In this document: in pieces, positions 42,508 through 52,152 of the stretch
Layout of the letters: the number at the start of each line of letters is the position of its first letter
Position numbering within the stretch: position 1 is the stretch's first letter
Assembly: GCF_002218085.1 (NCBI RefSeq)
Contig: NZ_BDUC01000001.1
Coordinates: 1,241,955 to 1,305,954 of the forward strand
Direction: 5' to 3'
DNA length: 64,000 nt
Source of the DNA: Tolypothrix sp. NIES-4075
GTDB taxonomy: Bacteria; Cyanobacteriota; Cyanobacteriia; Cyanobacteriales; Nostocaceae
Notes under the pieces: model-generated
What the model was told of the DNA's origin: nothing
Databases searched by the model: none
Seen by the model: the letters and a program-made list of their open reading frames with translations, nothing else
Made by a program: the position numbers and the translations under genes

Positions 42508-43788
42508 ATGCCTGTTAATTCTATTTCTCAAGAGAACACGATCTTAGTCGTAGACGATACCCCGACTAATCTGCAAGTTTTGTTCGATTTGTTGAGCGAA
42601 CAGGGCTACCGGGTAGCGATCGCCAAAAACGGTGAAACTGCCCTACAACGGTTGCAATCATCTCAGCCCAATTTGATTTTATTGGATGTAATGATGCCAG
42701 GAATCGATGGCTTTGAAACTTGTCATCGGCTCAAAGCCAATCCTGCCACTCACGATATTCCAGTTATTTTCATGACTGCTCTTTCTGATTCCGTGGATAA
42801 AGTGAAAGGCTTGAGCCTGGGTGCTGTAGATTACATCACCAAGCCGATTCAGCACGAAGAAGTACTGGCACGCATCCGTGTGCATCTGCAACTGCGTAAT
42901 GCTATCCGCATGATGGAACAACGCACCAATGAAGTCAACCAGGCATTAGAAAGCCTCATGCAAGCCCAACTGCATCTAGTGCAAGGTGAAAAAATGTCTG
43001 CCCTTGGTCAGTTGGTGGCTGGAATTGCCCACGAAATCAACAATCCGGTGAATTTCATCCACGGCAACCTGATCTATGTGAAGGAATATACTCAACATTT
43101 GCTGGAATTTGTCCAACTCTACCAGAAGCACTATCCCAACCCAGTAGACGAAATCCGAAAGCGGGCAGAAGACCTGGATCTGGAATTTTTGCAAGGGGAC
43201 TTGGTGAAGATACTAGGTTCGATGGCAATGGGCAGCGATCGCATTCGCAATATTGTCCTCTCCCTCCGCAACTTCTCCCGTCTGGATGAATCGGAACTCA
43301 AACCCGTCGATATCCACGTAGGTATCGATAGCACTCTGGTAATTTTGCAACATCGTCTGAAAGCCAAACGCGATTTTCCTACCATCCAAGTCATCAAAGA
43401 CTACGAACAGTTACCAGAGGTTAAATGCTACCCCAGCCAACTCAACCAAGTCTTCATGAATATTTTGAGTAATGCGATCGATGCCTTGGAAGAGTCAGCG
43501 ATCGCCTCCCCCAGCATCACTATCCGTACCTCTGCGATCGAGACTAACTGGGTCAAAGTTTCCATTGCCGATAACGGTGTCGGGATTCCAGAACCCATTC
43601 GCTGTAAACTCTTCGATCCTTTTTTCACCACCAAACCCGTTGGCAAAGGGACTGGATTGGGGTTGTCAATTAGCTATCAGATTGTCACCGAAAAACATCG
43701 CGGCAAGATCGAGTTTCATTCCACTGTGGGGCAGGGAACAGAGTTTGTGATCCAAATTCCAATGCAGGGGCTGAAAACTGTAACTTAA
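42508..43788 (+). CDS. response-regulator/histidine-kinase fusion (REC-HisKA-HATPase)
   Basis: 426 aa from MPVNSISQEN, with TTGGAG 8 bp upstream; an open frame back to 42220 is repeat-derived and rejected. Receiver: ILVVDDTPTNL, phospho-Asp in LLDVMMPGIDG, Thr in FMTALSD, Lys in YITKPI. A coiled coil leads to HisKA with LGQLVAGIAHEINNPVNFI (His near 161). HATPase: QVFMNILSNAIDALEE, IADNGVGIP, GKGTGLGLSIS. No membrane segment, so a cytosolic relay kinase that receives a phosphoryl group on its N-terminal domain, plausibly from the hybrid kinase upstream. Confidence 0.95.
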   Translation: MPVNSISQENTILVVDDTPTNLQVLFDLLSEQGYRVAIAKNGETALQRLQSSQPNLILLDVMMPGIDGFETCHRLKANPATHDIPVIFMTALSDSVDKVKGLSLGAVDYITKPIQHEEVLARIRVHLQLRNAIRMMEQRTNEVNQALESLMQAQLHLVQGEKMSALGQLVAGIAHEINNPVNFIHGNLIYVKEYTQHLLEFVQLYQKHYPNPVDEIRKRAEDLDLEFLQGDLVKILGSMAMGSDRIRNIVLSLRNFSRLDESELKPVDIHVGIDSTLVILQHRLKAKRDFPTIQVIKDYEQLPEVKCYPSQLNQVFMNILSNAIDALEESAIASPSITIRTSAIETNWVKVSIADNGVGIPEPIRCKLFDPFFTTKPVGKGTGLGLSISYQIVTEKHRGKIEFHSTVGQGTEFVIQIPMQGLKTVT

Positions 43789-44200
43789 TTGCTACCGATA
43801 TAGAGTTTGTTGCCGTTTTTGCGCTCATTCTTAACGATTTATATAAAAATCTTGGCGATAACCCAAACAGTTCAGTTAAGTCCAAAATACCAGTGTAGAG
43901 ACGCGAAATTACAAAAAGAAGCGAAGAGGGAAGAGGGAACAGGAAACAGATAAGAAACTTTAGTTGCTGAGTTTAAAGCGAGCGTCAAAAAAAAGATGTT
44001 TTTTGAGGGAGAGTGCAACGAAAAAAAACAGCATCATTATTTCAAGCAAATCGTTTTTAAACATGGGTTTTTCCTGTTCCCTATTCCCTGTTAAGAGTTG
44101 CCTCTGAACCTGCGGGAACGCCAAGGGCGAACGCGTCTCTACAAGTCTAAAATCAGTACCAAAAATCCTTAACACCAAACCTATCGAGCGATAACTACCA
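43789..44200. other. non-coding gap with inverted G/A-rich repeat
   Basis: GAAGAGGGAAGAGGGAACAGGAAACAG (43920-43946, given as GAAGAGGGAAGAGGG and AACAGGAAACAG) is roughly inverse to TTTCCTGTTCCCTATTCCC at 44071-44089, forming a long fold-back across 150 bp. GAACGCCAAGGGCGAACGCG at 44115 is a palindromic-repeat fragment. No gene seen. Confidence 0.5.
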
Positions 44201-47200
44201 TCAAGCAGTTTTCCCATCCTGCTGCGACCTTAGTACTGACTCTGGTTGACTTGAGCCAGCAGGTAAAGCTTCACGTCTCGATCTTGACGATCCATTGTGA
44301 TTTGGGCTTTCGGGAGGGTTCGAGCCTCCTGGGGGACGCTTGCGAGAAAATATTGCCTTAGCCAAACTCTTAATCAAAATATACAGAATTGGCACTAAAA
44401 ACAAACTCAAGAACGTTGCCAGCAACAGCCCCCCAAACAGCGCTGTCCCCAAAGACCAACGGCTACTGGCTCCAGCACCTTCAGAGAGAACCAAAGGTAA
44501 AAATCCCAACAGCGCGGCAAAAGAAGTCATCAAAATGGGTCGCAAGCGTTCTTCCCCTGCTTTCACCGCTGCTCGTGTGATGCTCATACCCTCCTCAAGC
44601 AGTTGGTTGGCAAATTCCACAACTAAAATTGCATTTTTCGCTGCCAGACCAATCAAAGTTACCAAACCCACCTGACAATAAATATCATCCACCACTTTGG
44701 GAAAGAGGCTACCGACCATAAACACATTCGATCGCAGCCAAATTGCCGTCATCGCTCCCAATATTGCTAGGGGAACCGTCAGCAAAATAATAATTGGGTC
44801 AATGTAACTTTCGTACTGAGCTGATAGCACCAGAAACACAATTACAATTGCTATAGCAAAAATCAGCGCTGTGGCTCCTCCAGAAGTCTTTTCTTGCAAA
44901 TAAGTCCCCGTCCACTCATAACCAAATCCTTGGGGTAAAACCTCTTTTGCTACTTGCTCCATCGCTTTAATCGCTTCTCCAGAACTCGCACCCGGAGCCG
45001 GAGCGCCCTGAATTTTGATGGATCTATACAAGTTATAATGCGAGATGGTTTTCGGTCCCACAAAGGGGGTAACTTCCACCAAATTGCTCAACGGAATCAT
45101 TGTCCCATTAGCGGAGCGAACATACAGCTTGCCAATATCATCAGGATTAGAGCGGAAAACTCCATCTGCCTGGATATATACCCGATATTGTCGCTGTCCC
45201 TGCACAAAGTCATTCACATATTGTGACCCTAAATAACTTTGCAACGCAGTAAAGATTTGATTGATATCTACATTCAGAGCTTTAGCTTGGTTGCGGTTTA
45301 CCTGAATTTGAAATTGGGGAGTATTTGCCGTGAACTGAGTGAAAACTCGTTGCAAAACAGGCTTTTTATTCGCTGCGGCAATAAAATTTTGGGCATTTTC
45401 AACCAAGGTTTCAATGGGAGCGCTCCCAGTTCGGTCTTGAATGATAAACTCAAAACCACCCGTACTACTCAACCCGCGAACCGGCGGAGCATTCACCGCA
45501 ATTACTCTCGCTTCTGTAATCGTTGAGAGCTTTTTGTTTATGTTCTGAAGTATTCCATAAACAGATTGAGATTCTTCAGTTCTCTCTTTCCAGGGTTTCA
45601 AGCTGGCAAAGGCAATGCCCAGATTAGAAGCATTTCCATCGAAACCAAAGCCAGCGATCATAAAACTAGCTCTCACCTGCGGAACCGATGTAACTTCTTT
45701 CGCAACCCGCTCCATAATTGATTCGGTGTACTTCAAAGAAACTCCATCAGGAGCCTGAACAATTACAAAGAAGTAACCTTGATCCTCCTCCGGAATAAAG
45801 CCGGTAGGTACTACCTTATACATGAAAACCGTTGCCGCTAAACCAGCGAGAAAAACCCCTATGACAATCGGCTTGACATGAGTGAGGAAGCTGACAAACC
45901 CCACATATCGCCGCGTAAACCAGGCAAATCCGCGATTAAACAGCCCAAAGAACCAGCCTAAAGGTCCCCATCCAGGCTGTGCTGGGCGCATCAAAATCGC
46001 TGCCATACTCGGAGAGAAGGTTAAGGCATTGAAGGTGGAAATAGCGATCGAGCAAGCAACGGTTAAGGCAAATTGTTTATAAACAATACCAGTAGTTCCC
46101 GGAACAAATGCCACGGGAAGAAACACCGCCATCAGTACAAGTGAGGTGGCAATAATTGCCCCAGTCAATTCCTTCATTGCTTCAAAAGCTGCCTCACGGG
46201 GCTTCATCCCCTGTTCCAGCTTGACTGCAACTGCCTCCACCACAATAATCGCGTCATCGACGACAATACCGATCGCCAGAACGAAACCAAATAAAGTTAG
46301 TGTATTAATCTGAAATCCTAAAACCAACAAAGCCGCACATGTCCCCACCAAAGAAACAGGAATCGCAACCGTAGGAATAATCGTAGTCCGCCAATCTTGC
46401 AAAAAGACAAAAATTACCAAGACTACCAGAATAATCGCTTCAACCAGGGTATGCAGCACCTCTTCTAAGGAAATTTCCACAAACGGGGTAGTGTCAAATG
46501 CGACCTGTCCCTTCAGTCCGGGTGGAAAACTTTTCGCTAACTCTTCGATTTGTTCTTCGACAGCGTGAGCAACTTGTAAAGCATTACTACCCGGAAGTTG
46601 ATATATCCCCAAACCGACAGCGGGCTTGGGATCATTCCCTGGTAAGGTGAATTTAGCATCAGCGAGATAATTCTCTGCTCCTAGTTCAACTCGACCCACA
46701 TCCCTGACTTTAACTAAGCTGCTACTAGTGGCATAATTAGTATTAACAGTACTGCCGGCATTAGTAGGATTGCCTACTTGACCTACCTTTAGCACCATAT
46801 CTTCAAATTCAGCTACATCTTTGAATCGACTGCTTGCCCGCAAAGCAAATTCAAAGCTTTGATTCTTTGGTGCTGGTTCTTTACCAATTGCTCCTGCACC
46901 TACCTGAATATTTTGTTCTTGCAGGGCAGTTGCTACATCTTGCGGTGTCAGTTTATATTGGGCAAGCTTATTTGGATCGAGCCAGAGACGCATTGCATAT
47001 TTGCGTTCGCCAAAAACCCTGACACTACCGACACCAGGAACCCGTTTAATCTGATCGAGAATAAGCTGGTCAACATAATTACTGATAAAAATGTTGTCAT
47101 ACTCATTATTTTCTGCGTAGAAACCGTATACCAGAAGGAGACTGCTCGATGCTGTTTCTACGGTGACACCCGTTCGTTTAACAGTATCTGGCAATTGCGG

Positions 47201-47548
47201 ATCGGCGAGCGCTCTTTTGTTTTGAACGTTAACTTGAGCAATATCAGAATTGACATTAGTGGGAAAGGAAACAACTATATTGCTTGCACCGTCATTACCC
47301 GTATTAGAAGAGATGTAAGAAACATCTTTAACACCGTTAATTTGTCGCTCAATAATGTTAGTAACAGTGTTTTCTGTTGTTTGAGCATCTGCACCAATAT
47401 TGTTGGAACTAACGGTAATTTGGACGGGAGCAAGTTCTGGTAGCTGCGAAATCGGCAAAATCGGAATACAGATGCTTCCCAGCAGCAAAATGATGATTGT
47501 GCAGACAGTCGTTAAAACTGGGCGTTTGATGAAGGTATTGACAAACAT
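44201..47548 (-). CDS. RND efflux pump permease, HAE1 family
   Basis: A trimeric inner-membrane proton-driven drug exporter of the AcrB type. 1115 aa. N-terminus MFVNTFIKRPVLTTVCTIIIL, 12 membrane helices with the proton-relay acid pair in GIVVDDAIIVVEAV (helix 4), and the second repeat AAKNAILVVEFANQL. Residues up to about 1060 match the normal length. The C-terminal extension (PPGGSNPPESPNHNGSSR then REALPAGSSQPE) appears to be translated palindromic repeat. The adaptor gene lies 217 bp upstream and TetR beyond, so a TetR-MFP-RND operon. No outer-membrane factor gene nearby. Confidence 0.95.
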   Translation of the reverse strand: MFVNTFIKRPVLTTVCTIIILLLGSICIPILPISQLPELAPVQITVSSNNIGADAQTTENTVTNIIERQINGVKDVSYISSNTGNDGASNIVVSFPTNVNSDIAQVNVQNKRALADPQLPDTVKRTGVTVETASSSLLLVYGFYAENNEYDNIFISNYVDQLILDQIKRVPGVGSVRVFGERKYAMRLWLDPNKLAQYKLTPQDVATALQEQNIQVGAGAIGKEPAPKNQSFEFALRASSRFKDVAEFEDMVLKVGQVGNPTNAGSTVNTNYATSSSLVKVRDVGRVELGAENYLADAKFTLPGNDPKPAVGLGIYQLPGSNALQVAHAVEEQIEELAKSFPPGLKGQVAFDTTPFVEISLEEVLHTLVEAIILVVLVIFVFLQDWRTTIIPTVAIPVSLVGTCAALLVLGFQINTLTLFGFVLAIGIVVDDAIIVVEAVAVKLEQGMKPREAAFEAMKELTGAIIATSLVLMAVFLPVAFVPGTTGIVYKQFALTVACSIAISTFNALTFSPSMAAILMRPAQPGWGPLGWFFGLFNRGFAWFTRRYVGFVSFLTHVKPIVIGVFLAGLAATVFMYKVVPTGFIPEEDQGYFFVIVQAPDGVSLKYTESIMERVAKEVTSVPQVRASFMIAGFGFDGNASNLGIAFASLKPWKERTEESQSVYGILQNINKKLSTITEARVIAVNAPPVRGLSSTGGFEFIIQDRTGSAPIETLVENAQNFIAAANKKPVLQRVFTQFTANTPQFQIQVNRNQAKALNVDINQIFTALQSYLGSQYVNDFVQGQRQYRVYIQADGVFRSNPDDIGKLYVRSANGTMIPLSNLVEVTPFVGPKTISHYNLYRSIKIQGAPAPGASSGEAIKAMEQVAKEVLPQGFGYEWTGTYLQEKTSGGATALIFAIAIVIVFLVLSAQYESYIDPIIILLTVPLAILGAMTAIWLRSNVFMVGSLFPKVVDDIYCQVGLVTLIGLAAKNAILVVEFANQLLEEGMSITRAAVKAGEERLRPILMTSFAALLGFLPLVLSEGAGASSRWSLGTALFGGLLLATFLSLFLVPILYILIKSLAKAIFSRKRPPGGSNPPESPNHNGSSRSRREALPAGSSQPESVLRSQQDGKTA

Positions 47549-47559
47549 AAGCTACTAAA

Positions 47560-47700
47560 ATTGGGCATTAAGCATGGGGGAGGCAGTGCGTTGGTGAGGC
47601 AGCGCGGTCATGTTCGTTACCCCCATGAGCGACTGCCGTGCATGGTTTCCCGGCAGACGCGCACCTGCCGTCATGGGGCATGGGGCATGGGATACCAATC
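47560..47700. repeat. GC-rich palindromic repeat between MFP and RND genes
   Basis: Contains GGTGAGGCAGCGCGGTC, CATGAGCGACTGCCGTGCA and TGGTTTCCCGG modules shared with the 36229-36690 cluster, then GGGGCATGGGGCATGGG. It sits inside the likely operon, upstream of the RND start. Confidence 0.8.
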
Positions 47701-47765
47701 TCATGACCGTTTAACTAGAAGATTGAAAAACACAATTAAAAATTCAAAATGCTTTTTCTAAGTTT

Positions 47766-49364
47766 TTAATTGTTAGTTTTTAATTCACTTTGATTCGCCG
47801 TTTCTTCTGGCGCAGGCTTGATTGCAGCACCATTTCTTAAGCTAAGAATGCCAGAAACAACGATTTTTTCACCAGGTTTTAATCCTTCAATAACTTGATA
47901 ATTATTGCCTTCAATTGCACCTAACTTTACTGGTTTTTGTTTGGCTACTAAGGTTTGGGTTTCTGCTTGAGGTTGTTCTGGTGGTTCAGCCACAAAAACA
48001 AAATTCTTTCCTGCCAAAGGAGATACTGCTGTAACAGGAATTAAAATTCCCGGACGCTGATCCCAAATCACTCTGGTTTGCACTGACTGACGATTAATCA
48101 GTTGCCCGCCAAAATTGGTAAAAGTAGCTTTAGTTAAAACTGTCTGCGAATCGGAACTAGCATTTGGGGAAATAAAGCTCAACCTACCCCCTGATGTGAC
48201 TTTGCCTTGAGCATCAAGCATTTGCACTGGTAAGCCTAAGCGCAACAGTTTGGCTTGGTTCAGAGGAATGTTTATATTCAGTTCCAAAGAGTCATTTTTG
48301 GTAAGTGTGGTGAGTTGATCTCCTTTGCTGACATACTCTCCTACCTTCACCGGGATAGCACCGACAATACCAGCGAAAGGAGCGAGTACCTTAGTGTATT
48401 GCTGTTGCACTTGAGCTGCCTGAACTTGAGCTGCTGCTTGAGTTACTTCCGCTCTTGCTTGGGCGATTTCTTCGGGACGGGAGCCGTTCTCTTTTTGCCT
48501 TAAGTTTTGTCTTTGCTGTTCCACAGCACCCGCTAACTCATTGATATCAGAGCCTCTACTTTTGCGGAGTTGCTCTAAGCGTTTCTTGGCTGCAATCAGC
48601 GCAGCATCAGCACTGCGTTGTTCCCTCTGATATCCTTCTAGGGTATCTTGAGAGACTGCGCCTTCTTTTCGTAAGCTTTCGTATCGCTTTGCTCGTGAAC
48701 CTGCAAGTTCGAGATCCGACTGAGCCGAATTAACTTGAGCTTCAGCCTGTTGAATTTCCGCCGGTTGCGATCCGCTTTGGGCATCTCGAAGTTTTGCTTG
48801 AGCTTGAGTCACTTGCGCTCTGGCTTGGGCGATTTCTTCTTTGCGCGTACCAGCTTTGAGTTCGGCAAGATTTGCTTGTGCCCTTTCTAATGCCGCTTTT
48901 TGTTGTAATAGTTGGGCATTAACATCATCGCTTTCCAAGGCAATAATAACTTGCCCTTGTTTAATGCGATCGCCTTCTTTAACAACAACCTGGCTAATTC
49001 GTCCTTCTATTCGTGGCTTTATTGGTACTGAGCGTGAAGCTTCTAAAGAGCCGATAAATTGCGAACTTTCTCTAATAGTTCCAATTTCTACAGTGGCTAA
49101 CTTCACCGGAACTGCCATTGGTTTCTTGGCAGTTGCTCCAGCGGCTTGGTTGGCATTATCGCCACGACTTTGCCACCAACGCCAACCGACACCTGCACCT
49201 CCCAAGATTATCAGCATAATTCCCAATATCATCAGCCAACGTCTCTTTTTACGTGGCTCTTGAAGTTGCTCTGATACAGATTCTTGTTCAGTCTGATGGT
49301 CATCAGTAACAGCCATTTCTGTTTCTACGGATACAGGAGACTCAGGTAAATCAGAATGAGGCAT
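47766..49364 (-). CDS. RND efflux periplasmic adaptor (MFP)
   Basis: 532 aa, long for the family (about 380-420). Cytoplasmic tail, one membrane anchor (MILGIMLIILGGAGVGWRWW), lipoyl/barrel half ESSQFIGSLEASRSVPIKPRIEG and VKEGDRIKQGQVIIALESDD, then an extended coiled-coil hairpin of repeating QARAQVTQAQAKLRDAQ-type heptads (about residues 150-330) that explains the length. The return lipoyl half is LAPFAGIVGAIPVKVGEYV and a beta-barrel domain follows. It bridges the RND pump to an outer-membrane channel. Between tetR and the RND gene. Confidence 0.95.
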   Translation of the reverse strand: MPHSDLPESPVSVETEMAVTDDHQTEQESVSEQLQEPRKKRRWLMILGIMLIILGGAGVGWRWWQSRGDNANQAAGATAKKPMAVPVKLATVEIGTIRESSQFIGSLEASRSVPIKPRIEGRISQVVVKEGDRIKQGQVIIALESDDVNAQLLQQKAALERAQANLAELKAGTRKEEIAQARAQVTQAQAKLRDAQSGSQPAEIQQAEAQVNSAQSDLELAGSRAKRYESLRKEGAVSQDTLEGYQREQRSADAALIAAKKRLEQLRKSRGSDINELAGAVEQQRQNLRQKENGSRPEEIAQARAEVTQAAAQVQAAQVQQQYTKVLAPFAGIVGAIPVKVGEYVSKGDQLTTLTKNDSLELNINIPLNQAKLLRLGLPVQMLDAQGKVTSGGRLSFISPNASSDSQTVLTKATFTNFGGQLINRQSVQTRVIWDQRPGILIPVTAVSPLAGKNFVFVAEPPEQPQAETQTLVAKQKPVKLGAIEGNNYQVIEGLKPGEKIVVSGILSLRNGAAIKPAPEETANQSELKTNN

Positions 49365-49524
49365 CGTTGTTTTCTCTTCTTTTACTTAGACTTAGGCAAC
49401 CTGGTTTTGGCTGAAAAATCCGTGTTGAAATAATTTTTCCGCCATTTATCTACGTAACTTGGCTGGATGTGTCTTTTATCAACTTGATATTTCGTATATA
49501 CAAAAAACTTGAATCAATCCCGCT

Positions 49525-50160
49525 TCATTTTTTGAGAGAAAAATTATCTGTATTTATTGGCATAATGCTAATACCACGAACAAACAAATCAACGCAAGCA
49601 TCGATGTAGCATTCACGGTTATAGCTTACTGTAGTTGGGGTAGCAGTGCGACGCAGCATTCCCGAAAGCAGCATACCTGTAAACATATCTACTGCTATTT
49701 CTGCATCTATCTCTGGACGTACTGTGCCGTTTTTTTGATTCTTCTGCAAGTATGCAATTAACTTTTTATACAGCGATTCAGCAGCATCATGTAATATTTG
49801 ACAGGCAGCATTAGGATGTCGCTTCGCTTCCCCAATAAATGTCCGAATTAAACCTTCATGTTCCTCCAACATCTGATTGAATAGTGTTGCATAATGTCTT
49901 AAGTCGATGAGTAGATCCTGAGTCCATTCGTCCTCATTGGCTAAGGCTTCAGCCTGTAAAGCTATCATTTGCTGAATCACGGCTGCTAGTAGTTGCTCTT
50001 TGTTTTGAAAATGGCGAAACAAAGTTACTTCGTTTACCTTTGCAACACGCGCAATTTCACGCGTTGTCGCTCCAGATAAACCTTCAAGAGCAAATACCTC
50101 AGTAGCTGCTTTAATCAATCGCGCACGAGTTTGGGCTGTCTTTGGTGCAAAATTCTCCAC
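49525..50160 (-). CDS. TetR/AcrR family regulator of the RND operon
   Basis: 211 aa. N-terminal HTH: LIKAATEVFALEGLSGATTREIARVAKVNEVTLFRHFQNKEQLLAAV (the classic TetR DNA-binding block; shown as three consecutive helices). The C-terminal ligand domain is mostly helical. First gene of the tetR-MFP-RND operon and likely autorepressing. A perfect 16-bp palindrome lies 9 bp upstream of its start. The inducing ligand is unknown. Confidence 0.93.
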   Translation of the reverse strand: MENFAPKTAQTRARLIKAATEVFALEGLSGATTREIARVAKVNEVTLFRHFQNKEQLLAAVIQQMIALQAEALANEDEWTQDLLIDLRHYATLFNQMLEEHEGLIRTFIGEAKRHPNAACQILHDAAESLYKKLIAYLQKNQKNGTVRPEIDAEIAVDMFTGMLLSGMLRRTATPTTVSYNRECYIDACVDLFVRGISIMPINTDNFSLKK

Positions 50161-50169
50161 AAAACGAAT

Positions 50170-50185
50170 GCAAGTAATTACTTGC
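50170..50185. promoter_or_regulatory. candidate TetR operator
   Basis: GCAAGTAATTACTTGC is a perfect 16-bp palindrome immediately before the tetR start codon. An overlapping second symmetric element TTGCCTATAT...ATATAGGTAA (50182-50210, one mismatch) could bind a second dimer. Position and symmetry fit an autoregulated TetR repressor. Confidence 0.6.
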
Positions 50186-50351
50186 CTATATTATAAGCAG
50201 ATATAGGTAAATATTTGTCAAAATTAGATATTGAGAATCGAAGTGATGGTTCGTTTTCCTATTGTAAAAATCGCTCCCACCATTAACACACTACCTCAGT
50301 TGCCTTTTCTTGATCGCCATTCACAAAAATGGATTTTGTCGAGCTAAGAGG

Positions 50352-51551
50352 TTATGTATATTTAGCAGAGCGCACGAGTCCAATGTAAGTGATGAGTGAG
50401 GCGATCGCAAACAACGCCATCACACCCGACATAGCGATCGCTGTGTGCCCATCGTAGAGAAAGGCAACAAGTCCACTAGCCACAGCACCGCACAACATTT
50501 GCATAAATCCCACTATCGCGGCAGCGACTCCAGCACTCTCTGGTACTGGTTGGATAGCACCATGTATGGCGTTGGGTGAAATTATTCCGCGACAAAAAGT
50601 GTTAATTACAAGTAATGGCATCAGAGTTATTACTTGGGCAGCACCGCTCAACGAAATAACTACAAGTGCTAGGGCTGATGCTGTGGCAGTCACGATCCCC
50701 ACAATGAGCAAACGTGACGGCAATACACCATAAATACTTAAGCGTCCGTTGAGGAAAGAGCCTGCCATAATGCCTAAGGCTGTTGATGCAAACAGCCAAC
50801 CATAGGTTGTGGTTGAAACGCCCAAAACGTTAAGCATAACCAGGGGTGAACCAGAAACATAGGCAAACATACACCCGAAGTTTAAGGCATTGACCAGGGC
50901 ATAACCCAGGCAGATTCGGTTAGTAAGAATGCGACCGTAATTTTTAATCAGGCGAGGTGGTTGGATAGCACCCAAATCGCGATGAGCTAAGGATTCACTT
51001 AGCCCAATAGCAACACATAGCAAGAGCAATAAGCCACCCACAGCCAACGTACCATAGATTCCCCGCCAACCTGCGATCGCCAGCACGTTACTGCCGATTG
51101 TCGGTGCAATCATCGGTGCCACACTCATCACCAAATTGACATAAGAAAGTTGAGCGCGTGCAGCCCCACCCTCAAATAAGTCGCGGACAATTGCCAGGGT
51201 CATCACCATGCCAGCACCAGCACCAGCACCTTGAACCAAACGCCAAGCGATGAGAGTACCAATAGATGGTGCAACGGTACAAGCTGCACCTGCTAAGGTA
51301 AAGAGTCCGCAGCCGATGAGCAAAATTGGTCTGCGTCCATAGCGATCCGAGAGTGGACCGAAAACGAGCTGGGCAACAGCAAACCCAAGCATAAACAAGC
51401 TCAGTGTTAGTCCAACAGATCCAGAAGATGCCCCTAACGCTGCGCTGATTGTGGGAAACGCTGGTAGTCCCATATCAATTGATAAAGGTGGCAGCGCAGA
51501 GAGTGCGCCGAGAAATATGGTAAAGCCCACAGACTGGGGTCGAATCCGCAT
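50352..51551 (-). CDS. Bcr/CflA-type multidrug MFS exporter
   Basis: 399 aa, 12 membrane helices. Family blocks: LSIDMGLPAFPTISAALGAS, FGPLSDRYGRRPILLIG (MFS motif A), RLVQGAGAGAGMVMTLAIVRDLF, and SVAPMIAPTIGSNVL (motif C-like for drug/H+ antiporters). Exports antibiotics or dyes in characterised members. It is transcribed towards the tetR operon on the same strand with 190 bp between, so the operator region could affect both only if read-through occurs. Confidence 0.92.
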   Translation of the reverse strand: MRIRPQSVGFTIFLGALSALPPLSIDMGLPAFPTISAALGASSGSVGLTLSLFMLGFAVAQLVFGPLSDRYGRRPILLIGCGLFTLAGAACTVAPSIGTLIAWRLVQGAGAGAGMVMTLAIVRDLFEGGAARAQLSYVNLVMSVAPMIAPTIGSNVLAIAGWRGIYGTLAVGGLLLLLCVAIGLSESLAHRDLGAIQPPRLIKNYGRILTNRICLGYALVNALNFGCMFAYVSGSPLVMLNVLGVSTTTYGWLFASTALGIMAGSFLNGRLSIYGVLPSRLLIVGIVTATASALALVVISLSGAAQVITLMPLLVINTFCRGIISPNAIHGAIQPVPESAGVAAAIVGFMQMLCGAVASGLVAFLYDGHTAIAMSGVMALFAIASLITYIGLVRSAKYT

Positions 51552-51605
51552 GGTATTCTTCTGTTGAAAGTAGTTCTAACTAGAATTTTTCATTTGTAAA
51601 TAGGT

Positions 51606-51902
51606 TTACAAACTCTCAACGGCGGAACCTTCAATATTGAGATTGGGCTGTGCCTTTAGCTGTCCAATAAAATCCCGCATGGGTACGCGTAAAGCCGCGA
51701 AACGCGGATCGCTGCGATGGGTGAGCATCACTTCAGTAAATAGCTTTAGTCCAACTGCCAATGCCGTTGCATTGCTGGAATCAAGCCCACTGTTGGCGCA
51801 TACCTTTTGGACGATCGCGAAAATGTCGTCGTGGTTGTCTACTTCAAAGCTTAATGGTTGTTGTAGCTTTTCGTTGTCATTTGGGGTAGCTAAATGTTCC
51901 AG
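51606..51902 (-). pseudogene. DUF3861 family gene lacking its start
   Basis: On the minus strand 98 codons read LEHLATPNDNEKLQQPLSFE, VDNHDDIFAIVQKVCANSGL, then ALAVGLKLFTEVMLTHRSDP and RFAALRVPMRDFIGQLKAQP, and stop at 51606. This is the DUF3861 pattern, which normally begins MK..YRIT(L/V)EHLA. Just before LEHLA the frame meets TGA, and no start codon precedes it, so the first 10 or so codons are lost or frameshifted. A plus-strand frame over the same bases (51637-51918) is its shadow. Confidence 0.75.
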
Positions 51903-52037
51903 TCAGAATTTATTCTGAGGCGGTTTTGGGATTGGTGCAAGATATCAGTAGAGGCAAGGTGGCTGCTAGGCATCGCTTTTTTCTTAGTAGATGCGATCGC
52001 ATAATTTTTGGGTTGTGTAAATGTATATAATACTACT

Positions 52038-52082
52038 ATTCAAAACCTACAAAAACGCTACGGCACAGTTGAAGCCGTGAAG
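52038..52082 (+). pseudogene. 45-bp remnant of a second ABC ATPase gene
   Basis: Encodes IQNLQKRYGTVEAVK, the same as codons 7-21 of the intact ABC gene starting at 52153. The four base differences are all synonymous (AAA/AAG, GGC/GGT, GTG/GTC, AAG/AAA). The frame then reads W-E-T-Q-L-Q and stops. Remnant of a paralogue or of a tandem duplication that diverged under selection before decay. Confidence 0.65.
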
Positions 52083-52152
52083 TGGGAAACACAGCTACAA
52101 TGAAAGTAGTTAGACTTTATTGAGATTTGTAAATTAGGGATAAGCTGTTGTC

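Noticed and set aside
51637..51918. 93-aa plus-strand frame
   Set aside because: Opposite-strand shadow of the DUF3861 sequence, which reads as a recognisable family on the minus strand.
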